Assembly: GCF_030161615.1 (NCBI RefSeq)
Contig: NZ_BSUN01000001.1
Location: 248,001 to 312,000, forward strand
Direction of reading: 5' to 3'
Origin: Demequina litorisediminis
GTDB lineage: Bacteria; Actinomycetota; Actinomycetes; Actinomycetales; Demequinaceae
DNA: 64,000 nt
Part shown: positions 21,514-33,160 of the stretch, piece after piece
Position numbering within the stretch: the first letter of the stretch is position 1
Layout: every line of letters starts with the position of its first letter
Notes under the pieces: model-generated
Databases searched by the model: none
What the model saw: the letters and a program-made list of their open reading frames with translations, nothing else
What the model was told of the DNA's origin: nothing
Program-made: the position numbers and the translations under genes

Positions 21514-21928
21514 CACCGACGTCTGGCGCCTCAGCCCCCGCATGACCCGCCAACGCGCGGCCGTCCTTGACGCGTTGGCCGCCTCGGACGAGTTTCGCTC
21601 GGCGCAGTCGTGGCACGATGCGCTGCGGCACGACGGATCGACCGTGGGCCTTGCCACCGTGTATCGCTCGCTGCAGGCGCTTGCCGAGGCCGGCGAAGTT
21701 GACGCGGTCGTCACCGACACTGGCGAAACCCTCTACCGCCGCTGCGGTGCGGTCGACGAACACCACCACCACCTGCGGTGCCGTGTGTGCGGCGCGGCAG
21801 AGGACATCGAGGTGCCGCAGTTCGAGGAGTGGGCCGAGCGCGTGGCGACCGAGCACGGCTACGCGCGCATCGACCACACCGTCGAGATCACCGGGGTCTG
21901 CGCCGCCTGTACGGCGAAGGGCCACTAA
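21510..21928 (+). CDS. zur: Zinc uptake regulator (Fur family)
   Basis: About 139 aa. The helix-turn-helix (TVGLATVYRSLQALAEAGEV), the HHHHLRCRVCG regulatory zinc region and C-terminal CAAC are typical. Zur binds Zn2+ and represses the boxes at 17712 and 18856. The ATG at 21510 overlapping znuB is favoured, since the sequence right after it reads TDVWRLSPR in the Zur frame and needs one base added near 21515. Otherwise translation would begin at ATG 21542 and lack the N-terminal helix. Confidence 0.9.
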
Positions 21929-22458
21929 TGGCGGGAGTGCCCGGCTTCATCACCGACCTCGGCTGGTGGGCGCTGGTCCCGTTCCTGTTCTGCGTGGTGT
22001 TCCTGCGCACCCAGGCCACCTACTGGCTGGGCCGATGGGCACGCACGGGCGCCGCACGCCTCGCAAAAAGCCCTTCGGAGAAGTTCCTCGCCCGTGCGTC
22101 TCGCCGCCTCGATGGGCCGATGATGGCTCGCGGCGAGGCCATCCTTGACCGCTGGGGCTACGTTGCCATCCCGCTGTCGTTCCTCACGCTCGGCTTTCAG
22201 ACCGTCATCAACGCGACCGCGGGGTACGTGAAGATGCGGTGGGGCCTGTACACGCTCGTCATGCTTCCCGGCTGCGCGCTGTGGACGGCGACCTACACGA
22301 TCGTCGGCGCGTCAATCGTGCACCTGTGGCGCCGCAGCCCCGCCCTTGCCATCGGTTGCGTCCTCGCGGTGTTGCTGGTCGCGTGGGCCTCGACGCGGGT
22401 GGCGCGGATCGTCAGGCAGCGCCGAAGCGTCGATTCCGCCGCGCGTATTCCTCAATAG
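21928..22458 (+). CDS. DedA-family-like membrane protein
   Basis: 176 aa, starting in the zur stop (TAATG). Four helices; [45 protein letters not shown] and [14 protein letters not shown] resemble the SNARE-associated/DedA core, although it is shorter than classic DedA proteins (about 200-220 aa). Possible lipid carrier or envelope role. It may be co-transcribed with the zinc operon. The 3' end overlaps convergent uppS by 47 bp. Confidence 0.65.
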   Translation: MAGVPGFITDLGWWALVPFLFCVVFLRTQATYWLGRWARTGAARLAKSPSEKFLARASRRLDGPMMARGEAILDRWGYVAIPLSFLTLGFQTVINATAGYVKMRWGLYTLVMLPGCALWTATYTIVGASIVHLWRRSPALAIGCVLAVLLVAWASTRVARIVRQRRSVDSAARIPQ

Positions 22459-23170
22459 CCGCCCAGAGGTGCGTGCGGTCCACGTCGGGCCACAGCACAT
22501 TCGAGAACACGTACTCGGCGTAGGCGGCCTGCCACGGTAGGAAGTTGCTGGAGCGCTGCTCGCCGCTGGAGCGCCAGAACAGGTCCACGTCGGGCATGTC
22601 GGGCTCGTCGAGGTGTGCCGCGAGCGTCGCCTCCGTGACCTTGTCGGGGTTCAGTTGACCGGCGGCCGCCTTGCGCGCGATCTCCCTGGCGGCATCGGCG
22701 ATCTCCGCCCTGCCGCCGTAGTTGACGCACATGGTGAGCGTGAGGCCGGTGTTGTGCTGCGTGAGTTCTTCGGCCTTCTCGAGTTCCTTGATGACCGATG
22801 TCCACGCCTTGGGGCGACGCCCGGCCCAGCGCACCCGCACGCCCCACTCGTGCATCTCATCGCGCCGGCGGCGGATCACGTCACGGTTGAAGCCCATCAG
22901 GAAGCGCACCTCGTCGGGGCTGCGCTTCCAGTTCTCCGTGCTGAAGGCGTACGCGCTGAGGTGGCTCACGCCGATCTCGACGGCGCCAGCAACCACGTCA
23001 AGGAGCGAAGCCTCGCCGCGCTCGTGACCTGCCGTGCGCGGCAGACCCCTGTCCTTTGCCCAGCGACCGTTGCCGTCCATGACGACGGCAACGTGAGCAG
23101 GAACCGCCTCCGGCGGCAGGACTGGCGGCGTGGCACCGCCGGCGTGAGGAAAGGGGCGAGCGTAAGTCAC
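22412..23170 (-). CDS. uppS: (Poly)prenyl diphosphate synthase, cis type
   Basis: 252 aa, uninterrupted. [18 protein letters not shown] carries the catalytic Asp, [12 protein letters not shown] and the C-terminal [19 protein letters not shown] are diagnostic. It makes undecaprenyl or decaprenyl diphosphate, the lipid carrier for cell-wall synthesis. The family usually has RTSGE, and WRSSGE here is a minor variant. Confidence 0.93.
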   Translation of the reverse strand: MTYARPFPHAGGATPPVLPPEAVPAHVAVVMDGNGRWAKDRGLPRTAGHERGEASLLDVVAGAVEIGVSHLSAYAFSTENWKRSPDEVRFLMGFNRDVIRRRRDEMHEWGVRVRWAGRRPKAWTSVIKELEKAEELTQHNTGLTLTMCVNYGGRAEIADAAREIARKAAAGQLNPDKVTEATLAAHLDEPDMPDVDLFWRSSGEQRSSNFLPWQAAYAEYVFSNVLWPDVDRTHLWAAIEEYARRNRRFGAA

Positions 23171-23243
23171 GATGGCCAGCCTAGCCGCGGGTCACGCAGG
23201 CTCCCCGCCGCCGCGTCGCCTCGCGCAGGAGGCCGCGCTCCCG

Positions 23244-24101
23244 TCACTCCCCGAGCGAACGCGACAGGACCACGAGAGCGGCGGCACGGGCGTCCTGTGC
23301 GCGCGAGCCGCGCCGGGACGCCATCGCCTCCACCAGGGCCTCCACCACGAGCGTCAGCGCCGCCCGCGATGTCAGCAGGAGTTCATCCTGGAACGACTCA
23401 CTCACCGGCGGCACCACGAGCGTGGTGGTGGCGCGTTCCACGAGTGCGGAGCGGGAGAAACTCGTGATCGCGAGCACGCGCGCACCCGCCTCGACGGCGG
23501 CGTCCACGACGTCGAGTGACGCACGGTTGGCCCCCGATCCCGAGACCGCGAGCAGCACGCTGTCGGGATCCATCTGCGCGGCAAGGATGCGCTGACCCAA
23601 CGTGTCCGGCACATACTCCGTGGGACGCCCGATGCTCGACAGCCTCAGCGCAAGGTCGTACCCGAGCGGTGCGGACAGACCGTTGGCCGCCACCAGCACT
23701 CGCGGCGCCGTGTCGAGGGCGGCCAGGAACGGCTCGAGGTGCTCCTCCGTCATCGCGGCGGCAACATGCGGCAACGCGCGACCGAACCGCTCCATGGCGG
23801 CACGCACGATGCCCACCGCTCCCGCGGCATCGGCCACGGGGGCGTCTCGAATGCTCGCTCGCGCGCCATGGCCACCCTGAGCCTGCGGGTAGCCGTCGTA
23901 CCCGAGCGTCTGCGCCGTGCGCACCACCGAGGCGCGCCCCACCCCCACCGACTCCGCCAGTTGCTGGGCGGTCATGTCGACGGCGGCACCGACATCGGCC
24001 GCGATGGCCTCTGCCACGCGCCGCTCGCTCGGCTGGAGCGATGGCGCTAGCGCGGCGATGCGTATCGTCGGAGGTGCGTCAGTGCTTCCGTTCCACGCCA
24101 C
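23244..24101 (-). CDS. MurR/RpiR-family transcriptional regulator
   Basis: 285 aa. N-terminal RpiR helix-turn-helix (SERRVAEAIAADVGAAVDMT, VGVGRASVVRTAQTLGYDGY) and a C-terminal SIS domain (VLVAANGLSAPLGYDLALRL, VLLAVSGSGAN). It senses a phosphosugar-like ligand. Around residue 78 the expected YPQLRVAMARE is replaced by YPQAQGGHGARA, which suggests an AGCT insertion compensated by a base loss about 20 bp on. It overlaps the end of phnE by 23 bp and is last in the importer operon. Confidence 0.82.
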   Translation of the reverse strand: MAWNGSTDAPPTIRIAALAPSLQPSERRVAEAIAADVGAAVDMTAQQLAESVGVGRASVVRTAQTLGYDGYPQAQGGHGARASIRDAPVADAAGAVGIVRAAMERFGRALPHVAAAMTEEHLEPFLAALDTAPRVLVAANGLSAPLGYDLALRLSSIGRPTEYVPDTLGQRILAAQMDPDSVLLAVSGSGANRASLDVVDAAVEAGARVLAITSFSRSALVERATTTLVVPPVSESFQDELLLTSRAALTLVVEALVEAMASRRGSRAQDARAAALVVLSRSLGE

Positions 24102-24923
24102 GAACCTTGGCCCCTTCCATGATGCGCCTCCGGATCGCCCCGGAGATGGCGTCGATCAGCATCGTGACAACGATGACCACGATGATCAGCACGCCGACCG
24201 TATCCCACTCGCGGTGCTGGGTGTAGTCCGTGAGCATCGCGCCGATGCCACCGACGCCGATCAGGCCAAGGATGGCGGACGTGCGCACGTTGATTTCGAA
24301 GCGGTAGAGCGCGAGGCTCATGGCTCGGGTGCGGCGACGGGCCACAGGCCCCAGCGGATGACCTCGACGAGCGAGCCGCCCGAGGCTCGCACCGCCTCCG
24401 CGGTGCCCGCAGGTACCGCCTCGATAGTCTCGTACGTCCACTTCGCGTGCGTGCCGATGCCGCCGATGGCGAGGGCGAGGGCCCCCGTGAACGGCGTAAG
24501 GCCCGTGACGGTCAGGATCAGGATCGCGATGAGCACCTCGGGCATCGCACGGATCACGGCGAAGACCACGCGCAGCGGCAGCCTCACCCACGCGGGCCCC
24601 ACACCCTGAGCCGCGGGGATGCCGAGCAGCGTCGACAGCAAGACTCCGAGGATCGCACCGATCCACGCCATGGAAACCGACCTCCAGGTCTGCAGCGCGG
24701 CCTCGCCGAGCATCGACCAATTGGGGTCGGAGAACATGAGCGAGCCGTAGTGCACCAGGTCCGCGGGAAGGCCCGCAACCTTGTCCCACTCGAGGTCGAT
24801 GTCCCAGAACGCGAGCAGGATGATCGCCGTCGCGATCCAGCCCGCCGCGCGGATGGCCAGGCGTCGCGGCTTGGCGGGGATCGCCAGCGCTTGGGCCGAT
24901 GCCGAGGTCACGGTGGCGGTCAT
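24079..24923 (-). CDS. phnE: Phosphonate-type ABC transporter permease
   Basis: 281 aa after correction. PhnE-like permease, with the binding-protein-dependent loop GTAEAVRASGGSLVEVIRWG and a C-terminus RTSAILGLIGVGGIGAMLTD. The frame breaks near 24320 (APE..MSLALYRFE). GAGCCATGAG is best read as GAGCTCATGAG with a T lost, so this is an AGCT lesion of the deletion type. Paired with the second permease immediately upstream (4-bp overlap). Confidence 0.85.
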
Positions 24924-25747
24924 CGCAGTCTCTTTCGCAGCAGGTTCGAGGCGATCTCGATCGCGATGACCACGACGAGGATCTCGAGCACGATCGTGCC
25001 CAGCGCGTCGTAACGGTAGAAGCCACGCATCTCGTCGATCAGGCGGCCGATTCCGCCCGCGCCCACCAGGCCGAGGATCGCGGAGATGCGCACGTTGAGT
25101 TCGAGGGAGTACAGCACCTGGGAGGCGATCGCCGGCCAGGACTGCGGCAGCGCGGTGACACGGTTGATCTGGGTCTGGTTGCCGCCCGCGGCGCGGCCGG
25201 CCTCCATGTAGGCGGCGTCTGCCGAGTCGATCGCCTCGCTCACCAGTTTGACGACGATGCCCACGTCAAACAGGATCAGCGTGATGATGCCGGGCAGCGT
25301 CCCCACCCCTACCATCGCGACCAGCACGGTGGCGTAGACGAGGTCCGGCACGGCACGCACCACGTTGAGAACAAACCGCACCGCGCGGCGGGTGACCCTG
25401 TTGGGATTCGTGGGCCGCGCAGCCCACAGCGACAGCGGCACCGCGAGGACCGCGGAGATGGCGGCTCCCACGAGCGCCATCTCGAGCGTCTCGAGCAACG
25501 GCTGCCAGGTGCGCGGCAGAATGGACCAGTCGGGGGTGAGCATCTGGCCGATGCGGTCGAGGCCGTTGGTCCAGTTCCTCGCGATGGCACCAAGGTCGAT
25601 CTCGACGCCACCGATCGCCGGAATGGTGGTCGCGACCGTGACCGCGACGAGCGCCGCGCCGATCGCGACCGCCCTGGGCCACGTCCGTGGCCGCGGCGGA
25701 ATGGCGAGGGCGGCGCCGGGCGCTACCGTCGCATCGGCCGCCGTCAC
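24920..25747 (-). CDS. phnE: Phosphonate-type ABC transporter permease
   Basis: 275 aa, uninterrupted. Hydrophobic helices at about 25-45 and 85-110. [20 protein letters not shown] is the EAA loop, and [20 protein letters not shown] the conserved C-terminal helix. The GTG start overlaps the phnC stop. Together with the next permease it would form a heterodimeric channel. The true substrate (phosphonate, phosphite or another phosphorus compound) is not decided by sequence. Confidence 0.88.
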   Translation of the reverse strand: MTAADATVAPGAALAIPPRPRTWPRAVAIGAALVAVTVATTIPAIGGVEIDLGAIARNWTNGLDRIGQMLTPDWSILPRTWQPLLETLEMALVGAAISAVLAVPLSLWAARPTNPNRVTRRAVRFVLNVVRAVPDLVYATVLVAMVGVGTLPGIITLILFDVGIVVKLVSEAIDSADAAYMEAGRAAGGNQTQINRVTALPQSWPAIASQVLYSLELNVRISAILGLVGAGGIGRLIDEMRGFYRYDALGTIVLEILVVVIAIEIASNLLRKRLR

Positions 25748-26580
25748 TTTTCCCCCAGCCTGTCTCGCTGCTGGACGGGGCGGCCGTAGATCTGCTCGAA
25801 GTCCGCATCCGTCGCGGAGGCGGCGGGGCCGTCGTAAACCACCTCGCCGGCCCTGAGGCCGATCATCCGAGTCGTGTACTGACGCGCCAGATCCATGAGG
25901 TGCAGGTTGACCAGCACCGTGAGGCCGCGGTCGGCGTTGATGTCGGAAAGGTCCGCCATGACCGCATGCGCGGTGGGCGGGTCGAGGCTCGCGACGGGCT
26001 CGTCAGCCAGCATGACAGCGGGCTCCTGCGCGAGCGCACGCGCGATAGCGACACGCTGCTTCTGCCCGCCCGAGAGCGCACCTGCGCGTCCCCACACCTT
26101 CTCGAGCATGCCCACGGAGTCGAGGGCGCGCATCACGATGTCGCGGTCCTCGGCCGTGGCGATTCCCAGAAGGGTGCGCCACGTGGGGGTGTGCGAGAAA
26201 CGCCCCACCATCGCGTTGCGATAGACGCTCGTGCGGTCGGCAAGGTTGAACGACTGGAAGATCATGCCGATGTCGCCGCGGGCACGGCGCAAGGCCGCGC
26301 CCCTGAGCGCCGTCATCGCGTGCGGGCCCACCGTGACGGAGCCCTGTGTGGGCTGCACCAGGCCGTTGATGGTACGGATCATCGTGGACTTGCCGGAACC
26401 CGACAATCCCACCACGGCGACCATCTCGCCTGCGCCGATGCTGAGCGAGACATCCTTGAGCGCCACCACACCGTTGGGATAGCGCACGGTGACGTTGTCG
26501 AGGGTGACGGGCCACGGCCCGGAGGCCGAGGACGCGTGGTCCCCGGCCTCCGGCCGCCGCGTGGCAGCGGTGTCGTTCAT
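25744..26580 (-). CDS. phnC: Phosphonate-type ABC transporter ATP-binding protein
   Basis: 278 aa. Walker [20 protein letters not shown] loop [17 protein letters not shown], signature [15 protein letters not shown], Walker [14 protein letters not shown] and switch His (NLHLMDLA) follow the PhnC pattern, including the PhnC-like VYRN segment. It starts four bases before the phnD stop in the operon order. Confidence 0.9.
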   Translation of the reverse strand: MNDTAATRRPEAGDHASSASGPWPVTLDNVTVRYPNGVVALKDVSLSIGAGEMVAVVGLSGSGKSTMIRTINGLVQPTQGSVTVGPHAMTALRGAALRRARGDIGMIFQSFNLADRTSVYRNAMVGRFSHTPTWRTLLGIATAEDRDIVMRALDSVGMLEKVWGRAGALSGGQKQRVAIARALAQEPAVMLADEPVASLDPPTAHAVMADLSDINADRGLTVLVNLHLMDLARQYTTRMIGLRAGEVVYDGPAASATDADFEQIYGRPVQQRDRLGEK

Positions 26581-26584
26581 CGGC

Positions 26585-27625
26585 TCACTGTCCCGAGAAG
26601 CGTGCGTTGACCTCGCGGGCCAGGTCGATCGCGGCCGCGTCGGCGGGCACCCAGTCGGTCTGGTCGAAGATCTCCTGCAGGGTGTCAGGGTCCACGTCCG
26701 AGAAGCCATCCATGAGCGAGGTGATCTCGTCGCGCAGGTCCTGCGGCAGGTCGTCGGAGAGGACCACGCCACCGTTGGGGTACATCGCGGACAGGCCGAA
26801 GACCACAACCTTCTCGCCCAGGTCGGGGACCTCGGTGGCGTCGATCGAGCCTGCGCGCGTCCCAGTAAGCGAAGCCCACCTCGGCGTCGCCGTTGTAGAC
26901 CGCCATCAGCAGGGTGTCATTGCCCGTCACAGGCACCTGCTGCAGGTCGTCGATGTTGACGCCGTTGTCCTCGAGGGCGAGGACGGGAAGGCTGGTAGCC
27001 GGCAGGCGACGTGGTGTTGCCGAACGCCACCGTAGTGCCCGGCTCGATCTTGGCAAGCGCGTCCATCGCGACGGGGCCCACTCCGGTGTTCTCCTCGCCG
27101 GACGCGGTGCCGTTGCAGTACAGGAACGTCTGGCCGGTGGCCGCGTACGTGGCCTCGACGGGCTCGTCCTCGCAGTACTTGTCCGGGTTGTTCGTGAAGG
27201 CCATCGCCGCGTACGAGGACGCGCCGAAGCGGACGTCCTGCAGCACGGCGTGTGCACCGTACATGTCCTCAGCGGCGGCGAGCGAGCCCGCGTCGGCGAT
27301 CGCGATCTGCGCCTGGCCGGACCCGATGGCCTCGACGGCAGCCTGGTAATCCTGGGTCACGACGCCCTCGACGGTGATGCCGAGTTGCTCCGAGAGGTAG
27401 TCGGTGAGCGGTGCGACAGTGGTGACCAGGTCCGTGACGTTTTCGTTCGGGATCAGTGCGAGCGTGATCTCCTCGGGCCAGTCGGCCCCGGCGGCCGCGG
27501 CCTCGGAGCCTGGCCGGAGCGGTGGAAGCGTCGGTGGTGGCGTCCGAGTCGGAGTCGGCGCTACAGCCCGCAAGTGCGACGAGGGCCGTGACGGCGACAC
27601 CGGCGGCGGTGAGCGTGGTGCGCAT
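26585..27625 (-). CDS. phnD: Phosphonate-type ABC transporter substrate-binding lipoprotein
   Basis: 345 aa after correction. Signal peptide with lipobox ALAGC, then [40 protein letters not shown] and a C-terminal [16 protein letters not shown]. PhnD/SsuA/TauA-type fold. Three AGCT lesions near 27509 (PAS|SEAAA), 26990 (GYQ|LPVLAL) and 26849 (DARS|SIDATEV). It captures the substrate for PhnCE. Confidence 0.88.
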
Positions 27626-27663
27626 GGGGTGAGACCTTTCGTATGGGTTCGGGGGCCGGGCGG

Positions 27664-28333
27664 CTACCCGAGGCGGGCGGACCGTGCCGCCCACGACTGA
27701 ATGGCCGGATACAACTCCGGCAGGTGCACGGCCGCCATGGTGACGTCGGCCGGAGGGTGAGCGGCGGCGGGGCCCACGAGCGCGGTGTCCGCTCCAAGAG
27801 CGGCGGCCGGCAGGAGATCGAACTCGTGGATATCGCCGATCGAGAGGACGGGGCCGCGGGTGAGCGCATCGGAGACCACGGCCTCGATCCCCCGTGGCTT
27901 GCCTGCGGACGTGACCACGTGCTCGAGGCGACCATCGACGCCGAGGCTCGACGAGCGCATCGGCAAGGCGGACGTCCGGCGCGTTCGTGACGAGGTAGCG
28001 ATCCGCGTGCGGGGCGAGTGCGTCGAGGAAGGCGGAGATCCCTGACGGAGCATCGATGGGCGCGGCCTCGGTGGCCAGCAACTCGCGACTTGCCAGGTAC
28101 GCCGCGTCCAGCATCTTGGGCGTGGCTCCACGGTTCGCTGCCGCCACGGCCACCGCGTGGTAGCCGTCGCGGAATGCGGACTCGCCCGCAGCGATCCTGG
28201 CAAGCGCGTCATCAGCGTCATCCACAATCCGACTGTCCCCAGCCTCGCGCGCCACACATGCGGCGTACGCCCGCACGGGGCCGTCGCCGAGGGCGAGAGT
28301 GCCGTCGAAGTCGAAGATGACGGTGGGACGCAT
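27664..28333 (-). CDS. HAD-superfamily hydrolase linked to the phn-type importer
   Basis: 222 aa after correction. Motif I VIFDFDGTLALGDG (nucleophile Asp), motif II YLVTNAP and motif III/IV around GKPRGIEAV...VLSIGDIHEFD. The family includes phosphatases and phosphonoacetaldehyde hydrolase, but nothing here proves C-P cleavage. The AGCT lesion near 27945 restores ALVELGVDGRLEH. It is the first gene of the HAD-phnD-phnC-phnE-phnE-rpiR operon, so it probably acts on the imported compound. Confidence 0.8.
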
Positions 28334-28514
28334 GCGGCTCCTCGCGGGTGGTGACTCCACGTCCGATCTGGACGCGGCGTCCACGCTATCGCGCGAGTAT
28401 GGACGGATGGGCCACGAACGGGTTACGAGTGTGTGAAATCTTCACTCCCCACGCCTCGCGCGTGCGCATGCCGTGCCGAGACGGCCTGACCGGGTGAGTG
28501 ACGTACGCGCGGGC

Positions 28515-29254
28515 TCAGGCGCCGGAGCGGTCCACGTGGCTGAGCGACCGCACTTTGCGCTCGAGGTGGAACTGCGCGTACGCCGCAATGAGACCGGCCG
28601 CATCCTTGCGCGGCCGCTCAGCCGAGGCATCGGCCGCCTGCCAGTCCCCGCTGAGGAGCGCCTCCAGCAACGAGAACGTCTCGGGCGCGGGCGCGGCCGC
28701 GCCGGAGGGCCTACAGGCCTCGCACACCGCTCCGCCCCCGGCCACGGCGAAGGCCCGATGCGGCCCCGCACGGCCGCACGACGCACAATCGTCGAAGCTC
28801 GGCTCGTAGCCCGCGAGCGACAGCGAGCGCAAGAGGAACGAGTCGAGCACGAGGCCAGGATCATGCGCGCGCCTGCTCAGCGCTCCGAGCCCACCGTGGA
28901 GCAGGCGGTACTGGTCGTACGACGGCTCTTTCTCGTGGTCCACGAGCCTTGTCAGCCGTCTCCACCATCGCGGTCGCGGCGGTGTACAGCGCATAGTCCT
29001 CGGCGATGCGCCGCGCGTAGGGCTCCTTGGTTTCGACCTGACTCACGATGTCGAGGTTGCGACCCTCGTACAGCCTGCACGTCGACCAGCATGAACGGCT
29101 CCATGCGCGAACCGATGCGGCTCGTCGTGCGTCGCACACCCTTGGCCACGGCGCGCACCTTGCCGTACCGGCGCGTGAGCATCGTCACGATGCGGTCCGC
29201 CTCACCCAGTTTGTGGGTGCGAAGGATGATCGCGTCGTCTCGGTACAGGGGCAC
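28515..29254 (-). CDS. recO: DNA repair protein RecO
   Basis: 245 aa after correction. [20 protein letters not shown] and [16 protein letters not shown] form the OB fold, and CASCGR...AVCEAC is the zinc finger. RecO loads RecA with RecR. GTG 29254 is the start. AGCT lesions near 29072 (DVQ|LYEGRN) and 28956 (ADK|LVDHEK). It lies downstream of leuA, era and phoH on the same strand, as is common in actinobacteria. Confidence 0.9.
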
Positions 29255-29278
29255 GCTCCATTGTCCCCCGTCGCGAGC

Positions 29279-29701
29279 CTAGGAGCCGATGACCCGCCCC
29301 AGATCGACGGTCTCGTCTCGCACGAACCCGCGCGCCTCGTACAGGTCGATGACCTCCGTGTTGCTGCTGCGGACCTGGAGATTGACCTTCACACACCCGA
29401 GCGTCTGAAGCTCGAGGATGGCACGGTCGATCAGGGCGGTGGCAAGGCCCTCGCGGCGCCGGTGCGGCGCGACCGCGAGGTGATAGAGCCAACCCCGGTA
29501 CCCGTCGTAGCCGCCCAGCAGTGCGCCGACGATCTCGTCACCTTCGGCCGCCACCCAGAAAAGATCGGGGTCGCGGGCGAGTTTGCGCTCGATCACGGCG
29601 CGAGGCTCGTTGCGAGCAGGGTCATCGGGGAAACACGTCTCCCACAGGGCCACCACCGCATCGGTGTCTCGCGGGGCGAACCGTCTCACGCGGGCGGGCA
29701 T
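29279..29701 (-). CDS. GNAT acetyltransferase, YpeA-like
   Basis: 140 aa. DTDAVVALWETCFPDDPARN, GALLGGYDGYRGWLYHLAVA and the acetyl-CoA loop RRREGLATALI. The MGGYDG-type motif matches YpeA. Intact AGCT at about 29410 (ILELQTLG) and a natural AGGCTC near 29612 are both in frame. Substrate unknown. Confidence 0.8.
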   Translation of the reverse strand: MPARVRRFAPRDTDAVVALWETCFPDDPARNEPRAVIERKLARDPDLFWVAAEGDEIVGALLGGYDGYRGWLYHLAVAPHRRREGLATALIDRAILELQTLGCVKVNLQVRSSNTEVIDLYEARGFVRDETVDLGRVIGS

Positions 29702-29702
29702 G

Positions 29703-30227
29703 TCACTCCTCCGGGGTCTTCTCGGTCTGGACGACTACCTGCACGGGAGCGCCGGACACGGCCTCCGCGATCTCTTCCTCCGTGGGGGCATCGGGGAGCC
29801 CGGAGACGACCGACTCGGGGTCGGGAAGCGACACCACCACGCGATACATCACCTCGTCGTCGTACGCAGCGCGGCAGGCAAACGCCACGGTGTCGATGAT
29901 CACGTCATCGACGCAAATGAACTCCGTGATCTCTTCCGCGTCGGTGGACGCGGTGATGATGCCGATGATCGCGTCGGCTTCCTGCACGAACGGCGTCTCG
30001 GGCGAGCCGGTCCAGCACTGGCGCACATAGGGCTCCTCGATCGGTTCGAGGTTCTGAGCCGAGAACTGGTCGCAGTCGACCTGCTCCAGTCCCTCCGCGG
30101 TGAGATCGGGGAGCCTGATCGGCGGCGCGCTCGGCCTGCGAGGCGCCCGAGCAGGCCGTGAGGCCGGCGGCCAGCACCAGTCCCATGGCCGATGCCGTGG
30201 CCACCCTGCCGAGCGCGCCGCCTGCCA

Positions 30228-30228
<1 letters not shown>
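29703..30228 (-). CDS. Hypothetical lipoprotein
   Basis: 174 aa after correction. Signal peptide and lipobox GLTACSG at residues about 21-27, then an acidic secreted domain with three further Cys (VDCDQF, RQCWTG, FICVDD). No family recognised. An AGCT lesion near 30114 joins AADQ to LPDLTAEGLEQ. The ATG overlaps the leuA stop, so it is coupled to leuA, though no link in function is apparent. Confidence 0.7.
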
Positions 30229-32046
<1,818 letters not shown>

Positions 32047-32062
<16 letters not shown>

Positions 32063-32091
32063 CAGCGAAGGAGCAGCGAGAGTGCACGCAT
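32047..32091 (-). CDS. leuL: leuA leader peptide (leucine attenuation)
   Basis: A 14-residue ORF, MRALSLLLRCRDEA, with four Leu in five positions (LSLLL), starting about 120 bp upstream of leuA and ending inside an attenuator stem. Leucine-codon leader peptides before leuA are known in actinobacteria. Starved ribosomes stalling at the Leu codons would prevent the hairpin and allow leuA transcription. Confidence 0.75.
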
Positions 32092-32178
32092 ACGTTCACC
32101 ATAGCGGACGGCCGATGCGTCAGTCACCTCGCGCAGGCGGGTCGCTGCGGTGGGGGACGCTTCCGGTGACGCCACGCT

Positions 32179-32234
32179 GAGATGTGGCATCGGGTGGCAC
32201 CACGAGCGCGAGATGCCACCCGATGCCACATCTC
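32179..32234. terminator. Perfect 21-bp inverted repeat between era and leuA
   Basis: Arms GAGATGTGGCATCGGGTGGCA (32179-32199) and its reverse complement (32214-32234) with a 14-nt loop, directly downstream of era and upstream of the leuA leader. It probably ends era transcription. The long, perfectly matched and not especially GC-rich arms are unusual for a simple terminator. Confidence 0.6.
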
Positions 32235-32247
32235 GTGGCGAGTGGTT

Positions 32248-33160
32248 CTAGAACCCCAGGCGGCCGAGCCTGCTTGGGGTCGCGCTGCCAGTCCTTCGCC
32301 ACCTTCACGTGCAAGTCCAGATAGACCCGACGCCCCAGAAGACGCTCGATGCCTGCGCGAGCGGTCGCACCCACCTCCTTGAGGCGCGAGCCACCGCGGC
32401 CGATGATGATGCCCTTCTGCGATTCGCGTTCCACAAACAATTGCGCACGGATCTCGAGAACGTCGCGGTGCGCGTCCTCGCTGTCGGGCTCGACCATCTC
32501 CTCGATGACGACGGCGATGGAGTGCGGGAGGCTCGCACGCCCTCGAGCGCCGCCTCGCGGATGAGTTCCGCAATGCGTACGTCCTCGGGCTCGTCGGTCA
32601 CCGCACCCTCGGGGTACAGCGCGGGTCCCTCGGGCAGGTGCCGCACGAGCACGTCCACCAGCGTGTCGACCTGAATGTCTTTCACCGACGAGACGGGCAC
32701 GATGTCCGCCCAGTCCCCCAGCCTGCGACACGGCGAGCAGGTGCTCGGCGACGCGTTCACGCGACACGGCGTCGACCTTGGTGACGATGGCGACCACGGG
32801 GGCGCGCGCGTCTGACAGTTCGCGAGCGATCCACTTGTCGCCGGGGCCCACCTTCTCGTCGGCGGGCAGGCAGAAGCCGATCACGTCGACCTCGGCGAAG
32901 GTTTCGCGCACCAGGTCATTGAGGCGCTCACCCAGCAAGGTCCGGGGCCGATGCAGTCCAGGAGTGTCGACGACGACCAGTTGGGCGTCATCGCGGCTGA
33001 GCACGCCGCGGATGGCGCGACGCGTGGTCTGGGGGCGCGACGACATGATCGCCACCTTCTCCCCCACCAACGCGTTCATGAGGGTGGACTTGCCCACGTT
33101 GGGGCGCCCCACGAAGCATGCGAAGCCGCTGCGGTGCACGGTGTCGTCCTGGTTAGTCAT
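32248..33160 (-). CDS. era: GTPase Era
   Basis: About 303 aa after correction. G1 GRPNVGKSTLMNAL, G3 DTPGLHRP and G4 TKVD, then the KH domain (QKGIIIGRGGSRLKEVG), which binds 16S rRNA 3' end during 30S maturation. AGCT lesions near 32712 (VSQ|LGDWAD) and 32270, the latter restoring PKQLGRLGF-stop at 32248. A further break near 32530 (EGVR..LPHSIAV) sits at AGCCT but needs bases added, probably a miscalled GAGAGCTC. Confidence 0.92.
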
